From positions 25,556-89,555 of the forward strand of contig RWJK01001200.1 of NCBI GenBank assembly GCA_004335835.1: 64,000 bases of DNA. The letters are read 5' to 3'. Position 1 is the stretch's first letter; each line of letters begins with the position of its first letter. Under the pieces are notes generated by a model. It saw nothing but the letters and a program-made list of their open reading frames with translations. It made no database searches and had not been told where the DNA came from. This document shows, in pieces, positions 1 through 14,100 of the stretch. Origin of the DNA: Scenedesmus sp. ARA3. Lineage: Eukaryota > Chlorophyta > Chlorophyceae > Sphaeropleales > Scenedesmaceae. The translations under genes were made by a program, and so were the position numbers.

Positions 1-71
1 CTGCCTGGTTGCAGGCTTCAACACTGACGTACTGTACTGTATGTTCTGTATGTATTGGTTAATGCATGTAG

Positions 72-1580
72 GGCGCATGACCTGGCACTGTTGCAGCCGG
101 TAGTGGTGCCCAGCACCAAGTTTGGGCTGCTGGAAAATGTGCTGTCGCACCTGGCCGCTGGCATTGACAGCAAGCGGCAGCTGGCGGTGGGGCTGGCCCG
201 GGGCCTGGCCTACACAATGGGCCCTGAGCACAGAAAAGACTTCATAGATCAGCTGCTTAGGTGAGGATGCCTTTGAGTTGACTGACAGCACGTGACTCAG
301 CCACTGTATGCATGATTTAGCAAAAGGCCTCGCCTACACGATGGACCCTGAGCACCGAAAAGAATTCTTAGATCAGCTGCTTACGTGAGGATGCGTTTAT
401 TGTAACTAGACAGCACGTGACTCAGCTACTATATGCATTATTTAGCAAAGGGCCTGGCCTACACAATAGGGCCTGAGCACAGAAAGGAGTTCTCAGATGA
501 GCTGCTCAGGCGATGATGATGACACCTTTGGTTGCTGTCTGACAACTGGTCTAACTGACACAACGTTACTCAGCCAGCGTACACATGATCCTGCAAAGGG
601 CTTTTCCAACTATCATGTTTTGTCTGACACGATGCGTTGCTGCTGTCATGCAGGCTTGCTGGCAGCGAGGTGGGCAGTGCTGACCTGCTGTCAGTGCCAG
701 CCTCAGATGACCCCCTAGCCTGCCTGCTGCAGCAGCAGCAGGACCCCGCTGACCTGGCTTTGCCCAACCCTGCGGCGCTTGACTACCTTGATCACCGGCT
801 GCTGGTGACGGATGATGTGCGGGCGCTGCTGGCAGTGCTGGCTCCATGGCTAGCAGGGCAGCAGCCATTCCTGCTGGTGAGCTTCATGATGCTGCCAGGA
901 GTGTTTACATCTGTCTGTTTGTGTCAGCACTTCTGACAGCTTGGGTTCTAGAGGGCTGTTGTGCACCGTCGGAAGAGGTAAGTAGTTCTCATAACTAGGC
1001 TGCTGGTGAAGGATGATGTGCGGGCGCTGCTGGCAGTGCTGGCTTACTGGCTGGCTGGGCAGCAGCTTTCCTACTGGTGAAACAACGCAATGATGTTCAT
1101 TGCTTGAACCTTGCGCTCATTTGTGCATCTGTTGTGGCTCATACTTTCTGAGGTGGTGCCAGCACCCAGATGTAGCTATCCTCTCTTTGTCATGCTGATC
1201 GGGACCTGACAGCTGGGAGTGGGATGCCGAAAGGCAACGCAAGCGCTTTCAGCCACAGATGTAACTGATGGCGGGCTGCTTTACATTGCTGCTGATATAC
1301 ATGCTGCGTATCAGTGTCTCATGCAAATTTTAAAGCATTGCTGCGCTGCTCGTACATGCTGCTGCTGCTGCTGCTGCAGGTGGGCCCCGAGGGCTGTGGC
1401 ATTTCCACACTGCTGGACTACTGCTTCGCGCAGCTGCCAGGCAGGGTCACTTGAAGTCAGTGAGAACTGCTGCTGCTGCTGCTGCCGCAGGTTGGCCCTG
1501 AGGGCTGTGGCAAGTCCACGCTGCTGAACTACTGCTTCACGCGGCTGCCAGGCAGGGTCACGTGAAGTCACTGAGCAATG

Positions 1581-1611
<31 letters not shown>

Positions 1612-1703
1612 AGGTTGGCCCCGCGGGCTGTGGCAAGTCCACGCTGCTGAACTACTGCTTTGCGCGGCTGCCAGGCAGGGTCGCATGAAGTCACTGAGCA
1701 ATG

Positions 1704-1746
<43 letters not shown>

Positions 1747-4700
1747 AGGTTGGCCCAGAGGGCTGCGGCAAGTCTACACTGCTGGACTACTGCTTCGCGT
1801 GTCTGCCAGGCAGGGTCACACTGGCCACGGTGCACTGCAGCGCGCAGACCAGCGCGGACACAGTCATACAGAAGCTGCTGCAGGTGAGCAGCTGCGTTGA
1901 ATCCTTATGAAATGTCACTGAATAAGGGCGTGCAGCACTGTTTTCGCTGGTGCGGTGCTGACTCCAGCATGCAAGCCATTCTGCAGTGACCAGGCCCAGC
2001 CTGTAGTAGCTGCAAATACAAGGCCGCTGATTGATATGTGATATCTCAAGCCGCCCTGTGGTGCATGGCGCAGGTGTGCGGCAAGCCAGTCACCACCAAC
2101 CAGGGCAAGTGCCTGCGGCCAGACGCAGGCCGCGTGATACTGTACCTCAAAGACATCAACCTGCCAAAGTTAGTACCACATTCAGTGTCAGTGTGTACAA
2201 GTGCACCAGTTGCGACTGGAATAGGCTCATTCAGCAGACATTTGGGGCCACATCTCAACCAGCATAGCCCTTGCAGTCAGCTCTACTGCTTGGAGCGCGC
2301 TACACAGACATGCATTACATTGCGTGCTTTCCTGCGTGTACAGGTCTGCATGGAATCAGTGGCCTCATCTGCTGCTGTGGTGTGCTGTGCTGCTGTGGTG
2401 GTCTGCTGTTCTGCTCTGGTGGTGCGCTGTGCTGCTGTGTTGTGTTGTGCTGCTCAGTGGCCTCACTGGCTGCTGTGGTGTGCTGCTTGCTGCAGGCCGG
2501 ACAAGTACCAGACGATGCAGGTGGTGGCGTTTGTGCAGCAGCTGCTCACGCATGGCGGCTACTATGATGAGCACCTGGAGTTCATACGCGTGGAGCGCGT
2601 GCAGGTAAGTGCACGTACGAAGAAGTTGCTCAAAAAACTACGTACCTTGCAGTAAACATCCTTCTCATTGAGCAGTCGCCATGCATGCACGGCCTCCATG
2701 TAACCTGTTGTGCTGTCACGCTTGTTGGCATACGTGACATAATTCATGAAGGCAATACTTCACCAGATCCACTGAATGAATTGATCGGCTCCTGCTGTCC
2801 CCGCTGCTGTAACCTGCCGCAGGTTGTTGCCAGCATGGTCCCCGGGAGCGCCGCAGGGCACAGCGTACTCAGCAAACGTTTCACCGCGCGCATGCGGCTA
2901 GCTGTGATGGGCTACCCTGATGCTCAGCAGCTGGAGGCAGTCTACACGCGCATGCTGCAGCAGGTGCGTTTGTATGTGAGGGTGTGCAATTAAGCAAGGA
3001 AAGCTAGGCTGAGCAGGTGTGGCTGACTGTGATGGGCTACCCTGAACCTCAGCAGCTGGAGGCAGTGTACACGCGTTGCTGCAGCAGGTGGGTTTGTAAC
3101 TGCGGATTTGGGGATGCATCTGGGCAACAGCTGTTTGCCTATGAAGCTGCAGTTGAGTTGCTGCACATGCATTTGAGCAAGTGCGGGTAGGCTGAGCAGG
3201 TGTGGCTGGCTGTGATGGGCTACCCTGAACCCCAGCAGCTGGAAGCAGTGTACACGCGCATGCTGCAGCAGGTGCGTGTCTGTTTTTGTTGTACAACACG
3301 CAGCTGTAAAGTGATTATGTAAACTGCTGAATCTGCCAAAAGGTTCATGTCAGTCCACTCACTGGCTGCGGTTGATGTGCTGTTGGGTTTTGTGCATGCA
3401 GGCGTTCGGCAGCAGCACTCAGAAGCAGGCCGCTGCGCTGGCAGGCCAGGCTGGCAGCTACGCACGCTGCCTGGTGCAGCTGTATCAGCAGGTGCAGGCG
3501 GCCTTTGGCAGCAGCTGTGGCAGCGGCGGCGGCAAGGTGCACTGCAGCTTCAACCCTAGGCACCTGACGTCGACTGTGCAGGGACTGCAGAGGTGAGATA
3601 GTCTGTGTGCATCACAAAGCACCAAAACCATGCAATGCGCAGTGACACAAAAACCATGTTCCAGGTGTGAGTACCTGTGCATTAAGCTTCATCATCAGTT
3701 TCTGTGTGCTGCTATGCCTCCACCAAGCTTCTGGCTGCCTTGTGTGCAACGTAACATCACATGTAAATAAAGTAACGTCATTGTTAAACATCTCTCTGGC
3801 TGCTTGCAGGTATGACCTGACCCAGGTTGATGTGGAGGCTGTCGCTGCTGAGGTGCTGGCCACCTTTGGCGGCTGCCTTGTGTGTGTCTGACGTAACACA
3901 ACGTAACATGATTTTAAATCTTCTGGCTGCCTACAGGTACGACCTGACCCAGGTTGATTTGGTGGAGGCTGTCGCTGCCGAGGCGCTGGCCACCTTTGGC
4001 GGCTGCCTTGTGCGTGCAATGTAACACAACATAACATGATTTGAATCTCGCTGGCTGCCTGCAGGTACGACCTGTCCCGAGTTGATGTGGTGGAGGCTGT
4101 TGCTGCTGAGGTGCTGGCCACCTCTCCGGCTGCCTTGTGTGTCTCTGACATAACATGACGTAACATTACTCAATCGAATCTCGCTTGCTGCCTGCAGGTA
4201 CGACCTGACCCGGGTTGATGTGGTGGAGGCTGTTGCTGCGGAGGTGTTGGCCACCTTCGGCGGCTGCCTTGTGCGTGTAATGTAACACAACATAGCATGA
4301 TTTTCAATCTCGCTGGCTGCCTGCAGGTACGACCTGTCTCAGGTTGATGTGGTGGAGGCCGTTGCTGCCGAGGTGCTGACCACCTTTGGCAGCTGCCCTG
4401 TGTGTCTCTGACGTAACATAACGTAACATTGCTTATGCAATTCTCTTTGGCTGCCTACAGGTATGACCTGTCCCAGGTTGATGCGGTGGAGGCTGTTGCT
4501 GCGGAGGCCCTGGCCACCTTTGGCGGCTGCCTGCCTGACGCAGCAGCACGGCAGCTGGAGGAGCTGCTGCTGGCTGCTCTCAGAAGCAGCCTGGGGTACA
4601 GAGGTGCGGATTTTGTTTCTCTTTAGGATCTGTGACCTTACCAGCAGCGCAGGAAATGCCTTCGCTGTAGAACACCTGTGATTTGATGCCAAGTGTAGCA

Positions 4701-7700
4701 TCCTGGAGCTTATGGTAAGCTGAACTCATCATGCACAGCAAAATCCAAGGCGATCAGTGTGAAGTAACACATACATGGATTCCTTTGCTGCTGCAGGTGG
4801 CCTGCCGTCTGGGCAGCTCTTCAGCAGCCTCGCGCTCTCCCCAGAGGCCCGCGCTGCTGCCGCTGCTGCCGACAGCCCTGTGCCCCTCAGCAGGCTCAGC
4901 CTGGATGATGCTGGTGGGCTGGCAGCTGGTGCGCTGCGCAGCTTCAGCCGAGAGGTGGCTGACACACCGCTGCTGCTGGTGCCACAGGTGCGGGCGGCAT
5001 AGAGATAGGGGGTCATATTGGTGTGAGCATGCATGCATCTCAGCAGGCTCAGCCTGGATGATGCTGGCGGGCTGGCGGCTGGCTTTCTGCGCAGCTTTAC
5101 CAGGGAGGTGGCAGACACGCCGCTGCTGCTGGTGCCACAGGTATTGGTTTGAGCTGAGTCGAGGGGCATGGCTATGCACAAAATGTCATAATGCAGCTAG
5201 ACTGCCCCAACAGCTTTCCCCTTGCTGGCACAATACGTGTGTACAGGGTGCATACCAGTGCCCGTCGGCAGCTCAAATCACGATGTGGCCTTTTTGTTCC
5301 ACCTGAGCTGTGTGAATATTATACCTTATCGTCTTGCCCCTGCACTTTGATGCACAGCATCATGCAGGCTCTGGATTGCATTGCAGCGCTGGACCCTTGC
5401 CTGTCACTGCCTGTGGTCAGCGCTTTCTGCTTCACCTAACCTATGTGAATCAACCTACCCTGCCCCGTCTTGCTGCTGCGGTGATGCACCACACAGGCTC
5501 TGGAGCGCATCGCAGCGCTTGACCGCTGCCTGTCCGTGCCGTCCGGGGCGGTGCTGCTAGTAGGCCCTGCCGGCAGCGGCCGCCGCAGCCTGGCGCACCT
5601 GGTGGCGCATGCGCATGGCATGACTTGGTGCAGCCCCCGCATTAGCAGGTGCGGTTGTTTGTAGGGTGATTAATGACTAGTCTACTGAACAGTGCAGGCT
5701 ACTGTCTGCTTCTGTGAAGCTTGTTCATACTCTGCTTCCTGTGTCATGCACATGGCATGGCCTGGTGCAGCCCCCGCATTAGCAGGTGGGTGTGATGCTA
5801 CATTGGGACGCCTGCAGACTAAATGGCGACGGCCGCTGCTAGTGCTGTGTGTCTGCGTTGACCCACCTGCTCCTGCGGTGATATTTGCTGTGGCTGTTCG
5901 TATGCATATGCATGCCCTTGCATGAATGCGTTGTTTTTCATCTCACCCTGCTACCTGTCCCAAGCACGCTGAACATTGGCTGTTGCTGCAGGCGCTTTGA
6001 TGCTGCTGCCTTCCGCTCGGAGCTGAAGGAGGTGCTGCGGGCAGCAGGCGTTGAAGGCACCCCGCTGCTGCTCTTCCTAGAAGAGCGGCACCTGGCTGAT
6101 GACCCAGGTAGGCGGGGTTATCTGTGCTTCGTTACATGAGCCTGCTGTCATTATAATCCTGCTGCAGCTGAGTGTTTTACAGCATACAGCTGCACGATTT
6201 TGATCTAGCTTTGAGGGCACCCGGCTGCTGCTGTGCCTGGAGGAGAGGAACCTGCCTGTTGACCCAGGTGGGTGGCAATTTTAAATGCTTAATCAATGAT
6301 CTCTGTTATGTTGTCACATATGTCAAGGTTCCATTGTCACAATGTTCAGGATGATGCTGTCACCAGCGTAACATAGCAGCAGCTGCTGCTTGCTGTTCTT
6401 ACTTTGGCAATTACACATTAAAATGCCAGCATGTGGTGAAATACTGGCGAACTTCCCCTGCTGCTGCTGCCAGGTCTGCTGGAGCTGCTGAACTGCCTGC
6501 TGTCTGTGAGCGAGGTGCCTGGCCTTTGTAATGCCTTGTTGACTTTGGCTGCCTCAGCTGACTCCACAACTATGTGCTGACAAACCATCATGCTGACACG
6601 CTGATGGCGCTTTCCCCTGCTGTATTTTGGCCAGGTGTGCTGGAGCTGCTGAACTGCCTGCTGTCTGCTGGCGAGGTGCCTGGCCTGTTTGGGCCTTGTA
6701 CTTCTGTATCAGGCCTGATGGTCTTGCACTGCTGACTCTTGTAACTATGCACTGACCTGCCGATAAACTTGACCTGCTGCCTGCTGCTGCTAGGTGTGCT
6801 GGAGCTGCTCAACTGCCTGCTGTCAGCTGGTGAGGTGCCTGGCCTGTTTGGGCCTGATGAGCTGGCCAAGGACATGGCAGCACTGGAGGCAAAGCGCGCG
6901 GCAGACAGCCACTACCAGGTAAGCTGCTTTATAATGGTGTGGCTGCTTATGTCACATATAGAATGATGGTTGACGAAACAGTTGCTGCCAGGAGATGACG
7001 CTTGCTGCTTGCTGTTGATTGACTGTGCACGCCTAGGTTTACAATCTGGCGATACGATAAGGGGCTCGTGAAGCAGTCATGCATACTTCCGCACCCACCT
7101 GCGCCGCCACCTGCAGAGTTGATGCTACTCAACCAGGACGACGTGCCTGCGTTTGACGTGTTCTATGTTTGAATCGCCCACAGAACCCGCCACGTAGCTG
7201 CGCCTACTTCCAGGCGCACCTGCGCTGCCGCCTGCAAGGCAGATGCCCATCACACACTAGAACAAGCCTATGTTTGGACCATCTCATGTGTTGTCCTGCT
7301 TTTTAAATCCACGCAGGGCCCACCCAGCAATTATGCCTACTTCCTCTCCCTGCTGCGCCGCAACCTGCGCATCACCATCGCCCTGGACCCCGCTGCTGAG
7401 GGTTTTGCAGCGCGGCTGGAGCAGAACCCTGCGCTGGTCAACCGCTGCAGCCTGCTGAGCTGGCAGGGCTGGAGCGATGCCAGCCTTACTGCAATCGCAC
7501 AGGGCAGGCTGCAGGTAAGCAGGAGCAGCAATTTTGTTATTCTGTGAGAGGTGGCTAGAGTGTGCTGCCATGCCAGAGCAGCCACAACGTGTGTCACGCA
7601 TGCACCCCAGATAGCTTGTTAGCCGGGTAAAGCATATATGTTTACTAGCCTACCATGGTGGCATTTGGACTAGCAAAGTGTGTGGGGGTCAAGGTNNNNN

Positions 7701-10135
7701 NNNNNNNNNNNNNNNNNNNNNNNNNNNNNNNNNNNNNNNNNNNNNNNNNNNNNNNNNNNNNNNNNNNNNNNNNNNNNNNNNNNNNNNNNNNNNNNNNNNN
7801 NNNNNNNNNNNNNNNNNNNNNNNNNNNNNNNNNNNNNNGAGGTGGCAGGGCTGGAGCGATGCCAGCCTGACAGCGATTGCACAGGGCAGGCTGCAGGTGA
7901 GCAGGACCAGCGGTTTTGCTGTGTTTGGTGGGGCTTATGCACGGGAACTGTCATGCCAGAACAGCCGCACGGTTATGTGCTTATTACAGCACTGGGTGGC
8001 GCAGACGCTAACTTAAAATAGCATGAACCACTACAAGCCGAATGTCTGCAGCAACTCCTGGTCTGCTGTTTCCCTGCAGGATGTGCTTTCAAACCTGGCA
8101 TGCTCTGAGCCAGAGCGTGCTGAGCTGCTGGCGCTGCTGCTGAAGCTGCACAACTCGGCAGCAGCTCAGCTGGGCGCTGCGCCTCGCCACTTCATGGCAG
8201 CGGCTGATCTGTACAGGGCCACCATCAGCAGCAAGCGGGAGCAGCTGCTGCAGCAGCAGCAGTTCCTCAAGGTGTGTGCTGCACAGCCTGTGTTTGCTGT
8301 TATGCATGCTGTGTTGCGTCCAAGCTTTCAGCAGCTGCTGGTAGTGAAAGGGTGGTTAATGCTAGCTCAGCATGCACATGTGCATCACAAGATATGGTCG
8401 CTGAGGATCAAGAGCACGGAGCGTCGGTCAATGAAGCAGTCGCAGCCCATCAATTTCTTGCATACTGCATCCATTGGGACAGTCCTGCTTGGCCCAGGTG
8501 ACCTGCGTTGACAACCTCTTGCACAACAACAACACATACACGTGTTGCTTGCCTGCCGTCACATCTGCCTCTTGCTCCCACCTCACCCAGGACCACACAG
8601 TGCGGCTTCAACCGCTTGGCTGAGGCAGCCGGCACAGTGGACGAGCTGAGCAAGCAGGCATAATTTACTGAAACGATCAACATATCTTCTCTGCTTTCTG
8701 CCTCTGCCCACTTCATGTGTAGGGTGGCCTCGACAGGCTGGCTGAGGCAGCCGGCGCACTGGATGAGCTAAGCCAGCGGACATATCTCATGTATCGTTCA
8801 ACACATACATCAACGGCTTCTGTCTGCCTCCTCCTCTCTCGCATGCAGGGTGGCCTTGACAGGCTGGCTGAGGCAGCCGGCACAGTGAACGAGCTCAGTC
8901 AGCAGGCAGAGGCGCAGCGCACTCTGCTGGCAGCAAAGCAGGGCGAGGCTGATGCGGCTCTTGGCAACATACAGGTGAGGCAGCGCCGCATAGACGTGCC
9001 GAGAAGGATCACACCAGTGTACCTTGTGCACTGAAAACTACTGGACTATAGGGGCAGTGTTGCAGCCAGTAGCTGCTGCTCTCGCGATTGTATCCTGTGG
9101 TGTGCAACTGCGATGGTAAACTTGCAATCATGATTGGAGCGCTCTTGCGCCAACCATCACAAGTCAAAAGAATGTGTATGTGTCTTCCCGTGCTGCAGTC
9201 GTCCATGGAGGTTGCTGCTGACAGGCGGCTTGAGGTGGAGCAGCTGGGGCAGCAGCTGGGCGAGACAGAGGTGGCGCTGCAGCAGCGGCGAGGTGGGTAT
9301 CTGGGAAAATGCAAAGTGACAGATTTAGGCATGGTAAATGCACAACTGCGCACCTGCAAGCAATGTTGGACCAGAAGGCCCCCTGCCCGAAGGCTCCTGG
9401 TGCTTCTTTGGGCTTCTTGGATGCACTTGAAGGCCTGCGCGCATGCTGCCATTCCCTGCTGCAACATCTGAGCTGAACAACTGCTGAAATTGTAATGTTC
9501 TGGCAGCAGCCTTCGATCGCGCAGACAAGCTGAGATGGTGCCACTGTTGCATGGTGCTGTGCTATCATTGGCATGCGCGCAGGTGATGTCGAGGCACAGC
9601 TGGCGGAGGTGCAGCCCCTCAACTGCTGCAGCTGCTGTGTTGCCATGCAAGCCAAGGCATGATCACACAAACCAGAGACATGATAATGGTGTTCGTCCAA
9701 TGCGCTGCTGCTGCTGGTGTGATGTATGCTGCTTGTGTGTATTTGCAGGCGGCGTGGAGGCGCAGCTGGCTGAGGTGCAGCCGCTGATTGATGCTGCACG
9801 CACTGCGGTGGGAGGAATCAAGGCAGACCACATCAACGAGGTGCGCTGAGCAGTCTTATTGAAGAACACATCCATTGTGTGCAGCTCGTGCGTGCGCTCA
9901 AAAGTGCCAACATATGCAGTCAACTTCTGGCTCATGGCGCCATCTGCAACGTGCTGGAGGGTGTGCTGCTGCTGCTGCTCATGAAATCTGTTGCTGCTGA
10001 TGCTGCCGCTGTCAAATGCCTTTCTTTGACTGCAGGTGCGCAGCCTGCGCATGGCGCCTGACGTAATCCGGGTTGTGTTGGGAGGGCGTGCTGCTGCTGA
10101 TGGGCCAGGAGGACACCAGCTGGTCTCACTGCTGT

Positions 10136-10170
<35 letters not shown>

Positions 10171-11039
10171 CAGGTCCGCAGCCTGCGCATGGCCCCAGAC
10201 GTCATTCGGGATGTGCTGGAGGGTGTGCTGCTGCTGATGGGCCAGGAGGACACCAGCTGGGCTGCCATGAAGGCCTTCCTGGGCAAGCGCAGCGTGAAAG
10301 AAGATATTGTGAACTACGACGCGCACAGGTGGGCAGAGGATTCTGTGGCATTTCTATTGGGCAGTGCAGTAGATGTACCTGTTGCCGCATGATGAGTGCA
10401 GCGCAGTGTGAAGCAGGACATTGTCAACTACGACGCACACAAATGCCGCATGATGAGTGCAGCGCAGTGTGAAGGAGGACATTGTCAACTACGATGCACA
10501 CAGGTGGGTAGGCAGTACAAAGGGCACGGAGAGCCTGATTGCGCACAACAGAGCAAACCATGATGTCCGCACAAATGCTTACTTGGTCATGTAGTGAGCA
10601 TATATATAATGTGCATTGTGCCGCTGCAGGATCCTGGCCACCCCTGGGCTGCGGGCCAAGCTGGACAAGCTCATGGCTGCCAAGGGGGCCTCAATCATCA
10701 TTATAAGCTATGGATCGAGCAACTGGCTGTCACTGATTGGCTCTGCTGCCTGCCGCTGCAGGATCCTGGCCACTCCCGGGCTGCGGGCCAAGCTGGACAA
10801 GCTCATGGCTGCCAAGGGAGCCTCTTTTGAGCGGGAGGTGGCCTACAGGGCCAGCCAGGCTGCAGGTGCGGTGGGCTGGGCAGCGCGTGGTTGTACACAC
10901 TTGCAGCATCTAAGCTACAGCAGCTGCTGCAGCTTAAACGTGCTGGAGGCATGCACGTGACGCATGCAGCTGGCGGCGCCAAGCCGCAAAAGCAGAAGTC
11001 ACATCCCAGAGAATCAACGCATGTGCGCTCACACTAGCA

Positions 11040-11132
<93 letters not shown>

Positions 11133-14100
11133 GACTGCAGGCCCCATGGCTGTGTGGGTGTCTGCCAACATGGCTTACAGCGAGGTGCTGAAGCAGACCG
11201 CACCCCTTGAGAAGGAGCTGGCTGCACTCAACAGCAGCCTGGCAGACAGCCAGGCACGGCTGGGGACCTGCCAGCAGGAGCTGCAGCAGCTGGACGAGCA
11301 GGTGTGTGCATTTGGATTTGTTTGAGACATTGCAAGTCAGAAGTCTTACGCATCGGAAGCAGGCAAGCCAAAAATCATGCCACTAGACCAAGCTCCCGCC
11401 CGAACGGGTCGCGCTGGGTCTGCGTATCCAGTGCAAAGGGTGCTGTGCCTGATACATCGGCACTTGCTTTCCTCAGCTGTGTTTGCATCCAGAGTGCGGT
11501 GCTTGACAGAACGGGACTCACATTTCTGAACCGGCACACAATCCATACATCGACTACGGGAGCTGCTGCTCTTGTGCCGTCGCCTCAAATCCCTCCCGCT
11601 GCATTTGCTGTGCGGGTGGTGCGGCTCCCACGTGCTCTGCTTGGATTCGTGCGTCTTGGCTGAGCATATTGTGTAAAACATGTCATCATGTTGCCGCCTA
11701 ATCTCTTCTGCTGCGCTTGCTGAGCAGGTGGTGCGGCTCAAGTCCGACTTCCAGGCGCGCATTCGGGAGGCGGAGGCGCTCAAGCTGCAGCTGGCGCGCG
11801 CTGAGGGCACTGTGAATGCAGCCTCAGGTGCGCATAGCTGCTGCGATAGTTTGACGCCAAAAAGCGCGCCGGTGCGCGGGCAGATTGTTATACGCAGCAT
11901 TACTAGTACTATGCATACAGCCCCGCTGCTGAACAGAATGAACCAGACTGCATTGCATGCCAGCATCTGCCTTGGGCTTGGTTGGTGTTGTCGGTGAGCT
12001 AATCAAGCCTTTTTCAGGCATCCATCGGTGTTCTTACTCCTTGAATTGGTTACATGGGTGCTGCTTCATTGCTTTGACGTCCCCTGCAGACCTGCTGTCC
12101 AAGCTCTCAGGGGAGCGCAGCCGCTGGGGCCAGCAGCTGGCAGCGCTGGACGGCCAGCTGCAGCAGCTGCCCCGCGCTGCACTGGCTGCTGCTGTGTTCA
12201 TAACGTATCTGCCTGCACATCCTGAGGATGTGCGGGAGCGAGTCATGCAAGGGTGGACCAGGTGCGTGATGTGACTGCTGCTGATGTACATGTGCAGGTC
12301 ATGCCTTGCAAGCTTGGCCTGTGTCGTTACATCAGCCTAGAGTGCTTCATCAGCACTATACAATTGTATCTAGCTTTTCCATAATCCTTGCATGCTGCTG
12401 CTGCTGATGCTCTTGTTTCTGTGCAGCCTTCTTTCCCTGCCCCCCAGCTTCAGCCTGGGCTCCTTCATGAGCACTGAGTCTGCTCAGCTGAAGTGGCAGG
12501 GCCTGCGCCTGCCCAGCAACCCTCTGACATTCTCCTCAGCCCCTCTCACTGTGCTGCTGATCCTCTCCACATGCGGGGGCTCCTGCACATCTTCAGTTAT
12601 CTATAGCTTGTTTCTAACTCTCACGTGTTGCTGCTACTGCTGCTGCTGCTGGTGCTGCTATTTCTATGCACAGCCTACTATCTTTACCCCCCAGTTTCAG
12701 CCTGGGCTCCTTCATGAGCAGCGAGGCTGCCCAGCTGACGTGGCAGGGCCAGGGCCTGCCCAGCGACGACCTGAGCGGGCAGAATGCACTGGCGATTCTG
12801 CATGGCGTGATGACGCCGCTCGTGATCGACCCCTCCTCGCAGGTGTGTTTCTTTGTGTGCAATCACCTCCCAACAACGCAAAGTTTGCCGCGGTGTTATT
12901 TGTGTATGCTGCGCAATGCCTTGCGCGTTCAGCTGTGCAGCAACTGCTATGCTGCAAGGCAGATTTCTGTCGGCACACATGTAGGTTTGTGCTGACTAGC
13001 AGCGCTGCTTAGGACAGTGTGCATGCTGTGTGGCCATGCTCTTTTGCAATTTGCTCTTGCTGCAGGCCATCGAGTGGCTCAAGGCGCATGTAAAGGCTGC
13101 CGGCCAGGCCCCCGAGGTGCTGCCACAGCACGACCTGCACTTCCAGAACAGCCTGGAGCTGGCTGTGCGCTTCGGCAAGGTGAGCTGGGGCCCGACCTCT
13201 GGTCCTGCCACACAAATATGTTTTTAGTCTTTGTGCACATGGGCATTGCAATGCAGCAGCTACTTCCAAAACAGCTTGGAGCTGCGGCCTGGCACAGGTA
13301 GTCCGGTGCAGCACAAGTGATCAGGTCAAAAGCTTCAGGCATTTAGCTGCTGCAACTCAGCAGCTGCTTGCAGAACAGCCTGGAGCTGGCAATGCGCTTT
13401 GGCTAGGTGAGCTGGGTCTGGCCTACTTCAGTGATTGTGGGCCAGTAAGGCAGCACTGAAGGGCTCAAGCCCTAGGCCTTGTGCACAGCAGCGGCTGCGC
13501 TGCAATCAGCTGAGCAAAGCTGAGCAAAGCAGCCTGCCAGGGTGCTCAGTGACGTTGCAATTCAGAGTTTTGCATTGGCATAACTAGAGAGTAGGCCTAG
13601 GCAACGCCCCACCCAGCACCATGGAGTATAGCTGCTGGTTCTTCTCCAGTTGAGGGTGCTTTGACAATGCTGCCGCTTGCTCTGTGGACTGATGCCATCT
13701 GACGCGGACTGCCGCAGGTGCTGGTCGTGTCTGAAGTGGACAGGGTGCACCCCATCCTGCACCCACTGCTGCGCGGTGACATCCAGAAGCAGGGCGGCAG
13801 GCTGGTGAGATCAGCATGGCTTTGATGTTGCTGAATGCAGTGATGTAGTTGCCAGCAACCTGTCTAGCCTGTATTGCACTCCACGCTGCTGGCAAGTAGG
13901 TCTGTTAGTGATCCTAGGCCTGATGTCAGCCTGTCGTCTATTTCAATGCAAGCCAGCACACACGCCCCAGAGCTGCAGTCAGAATCATAAGTAATTGCAT
14001 GGTTTGCATAGTTCAACCTTTTAAAAATGTGAACAAACATGTATGCTGCAGGTGGTGCCTGTTGGTGACAAGCTTGTGGACCACAACGCATCCTTCAAGC

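Larger units (their letters stand above)
1749..4603 (+). other. DHC1b AAA3 module
   Basis: Exons 1749-1883 to 4461-4603 encode AAA3. The Walker A is [11 protein letters not shown] at the start of exon 1749. The Walker B-like strand is [12 protein letters not shown], ending exon 2074-2168 and completed in 2496-2604. The block VVASMVPGS...[11 protein letters not shown] follows in 2823-2963. The AAA3 lid reaches the YDLSQVD exon at 4461. Both nucleotide-binding motifs look intact. Upstream sequence in exon 654-876 ends just before the P-loop, as in other dynein-2 chains. Confidence 0.85.
5497..8271 (+). other. DHC1b AAA4 module
   Basis: Exons 5497-5648 to 8080-8271 encode AAA4. The P-loop reads GPAGSGRRS, with Arg where most P-loops have Lys. 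Human DYNC2H1 also has GRR here as I recall it, so this is a dynein-2 trait and not a lesion. The Walker B-like strand is [10 protein letters not shown] in exon 5992-6107, followed by [14 protein letters not shown] in 6794-6918 and a tail ending in QQQQFLK that leads into the stalk. An assembly gap lies in the intron at 7696-7838. Confidence 0.8.

Noticed and set aside
1261..1900. Open frames of poly-Leu, poly-Ala and poly-Cys through the CTG tracts
   Set aside because: These are frame shadows of intronic CTG repeats and decoy exons. The dynein frame is explained without them.
5036..5142. Copy of the dynein exon 4797-4987 end as an alternative cassette exon
   Set aside because: It has a donor, but the CAG acceptors near its start would shift the frame, and its 5' truncation fits a duplicated exon edge.
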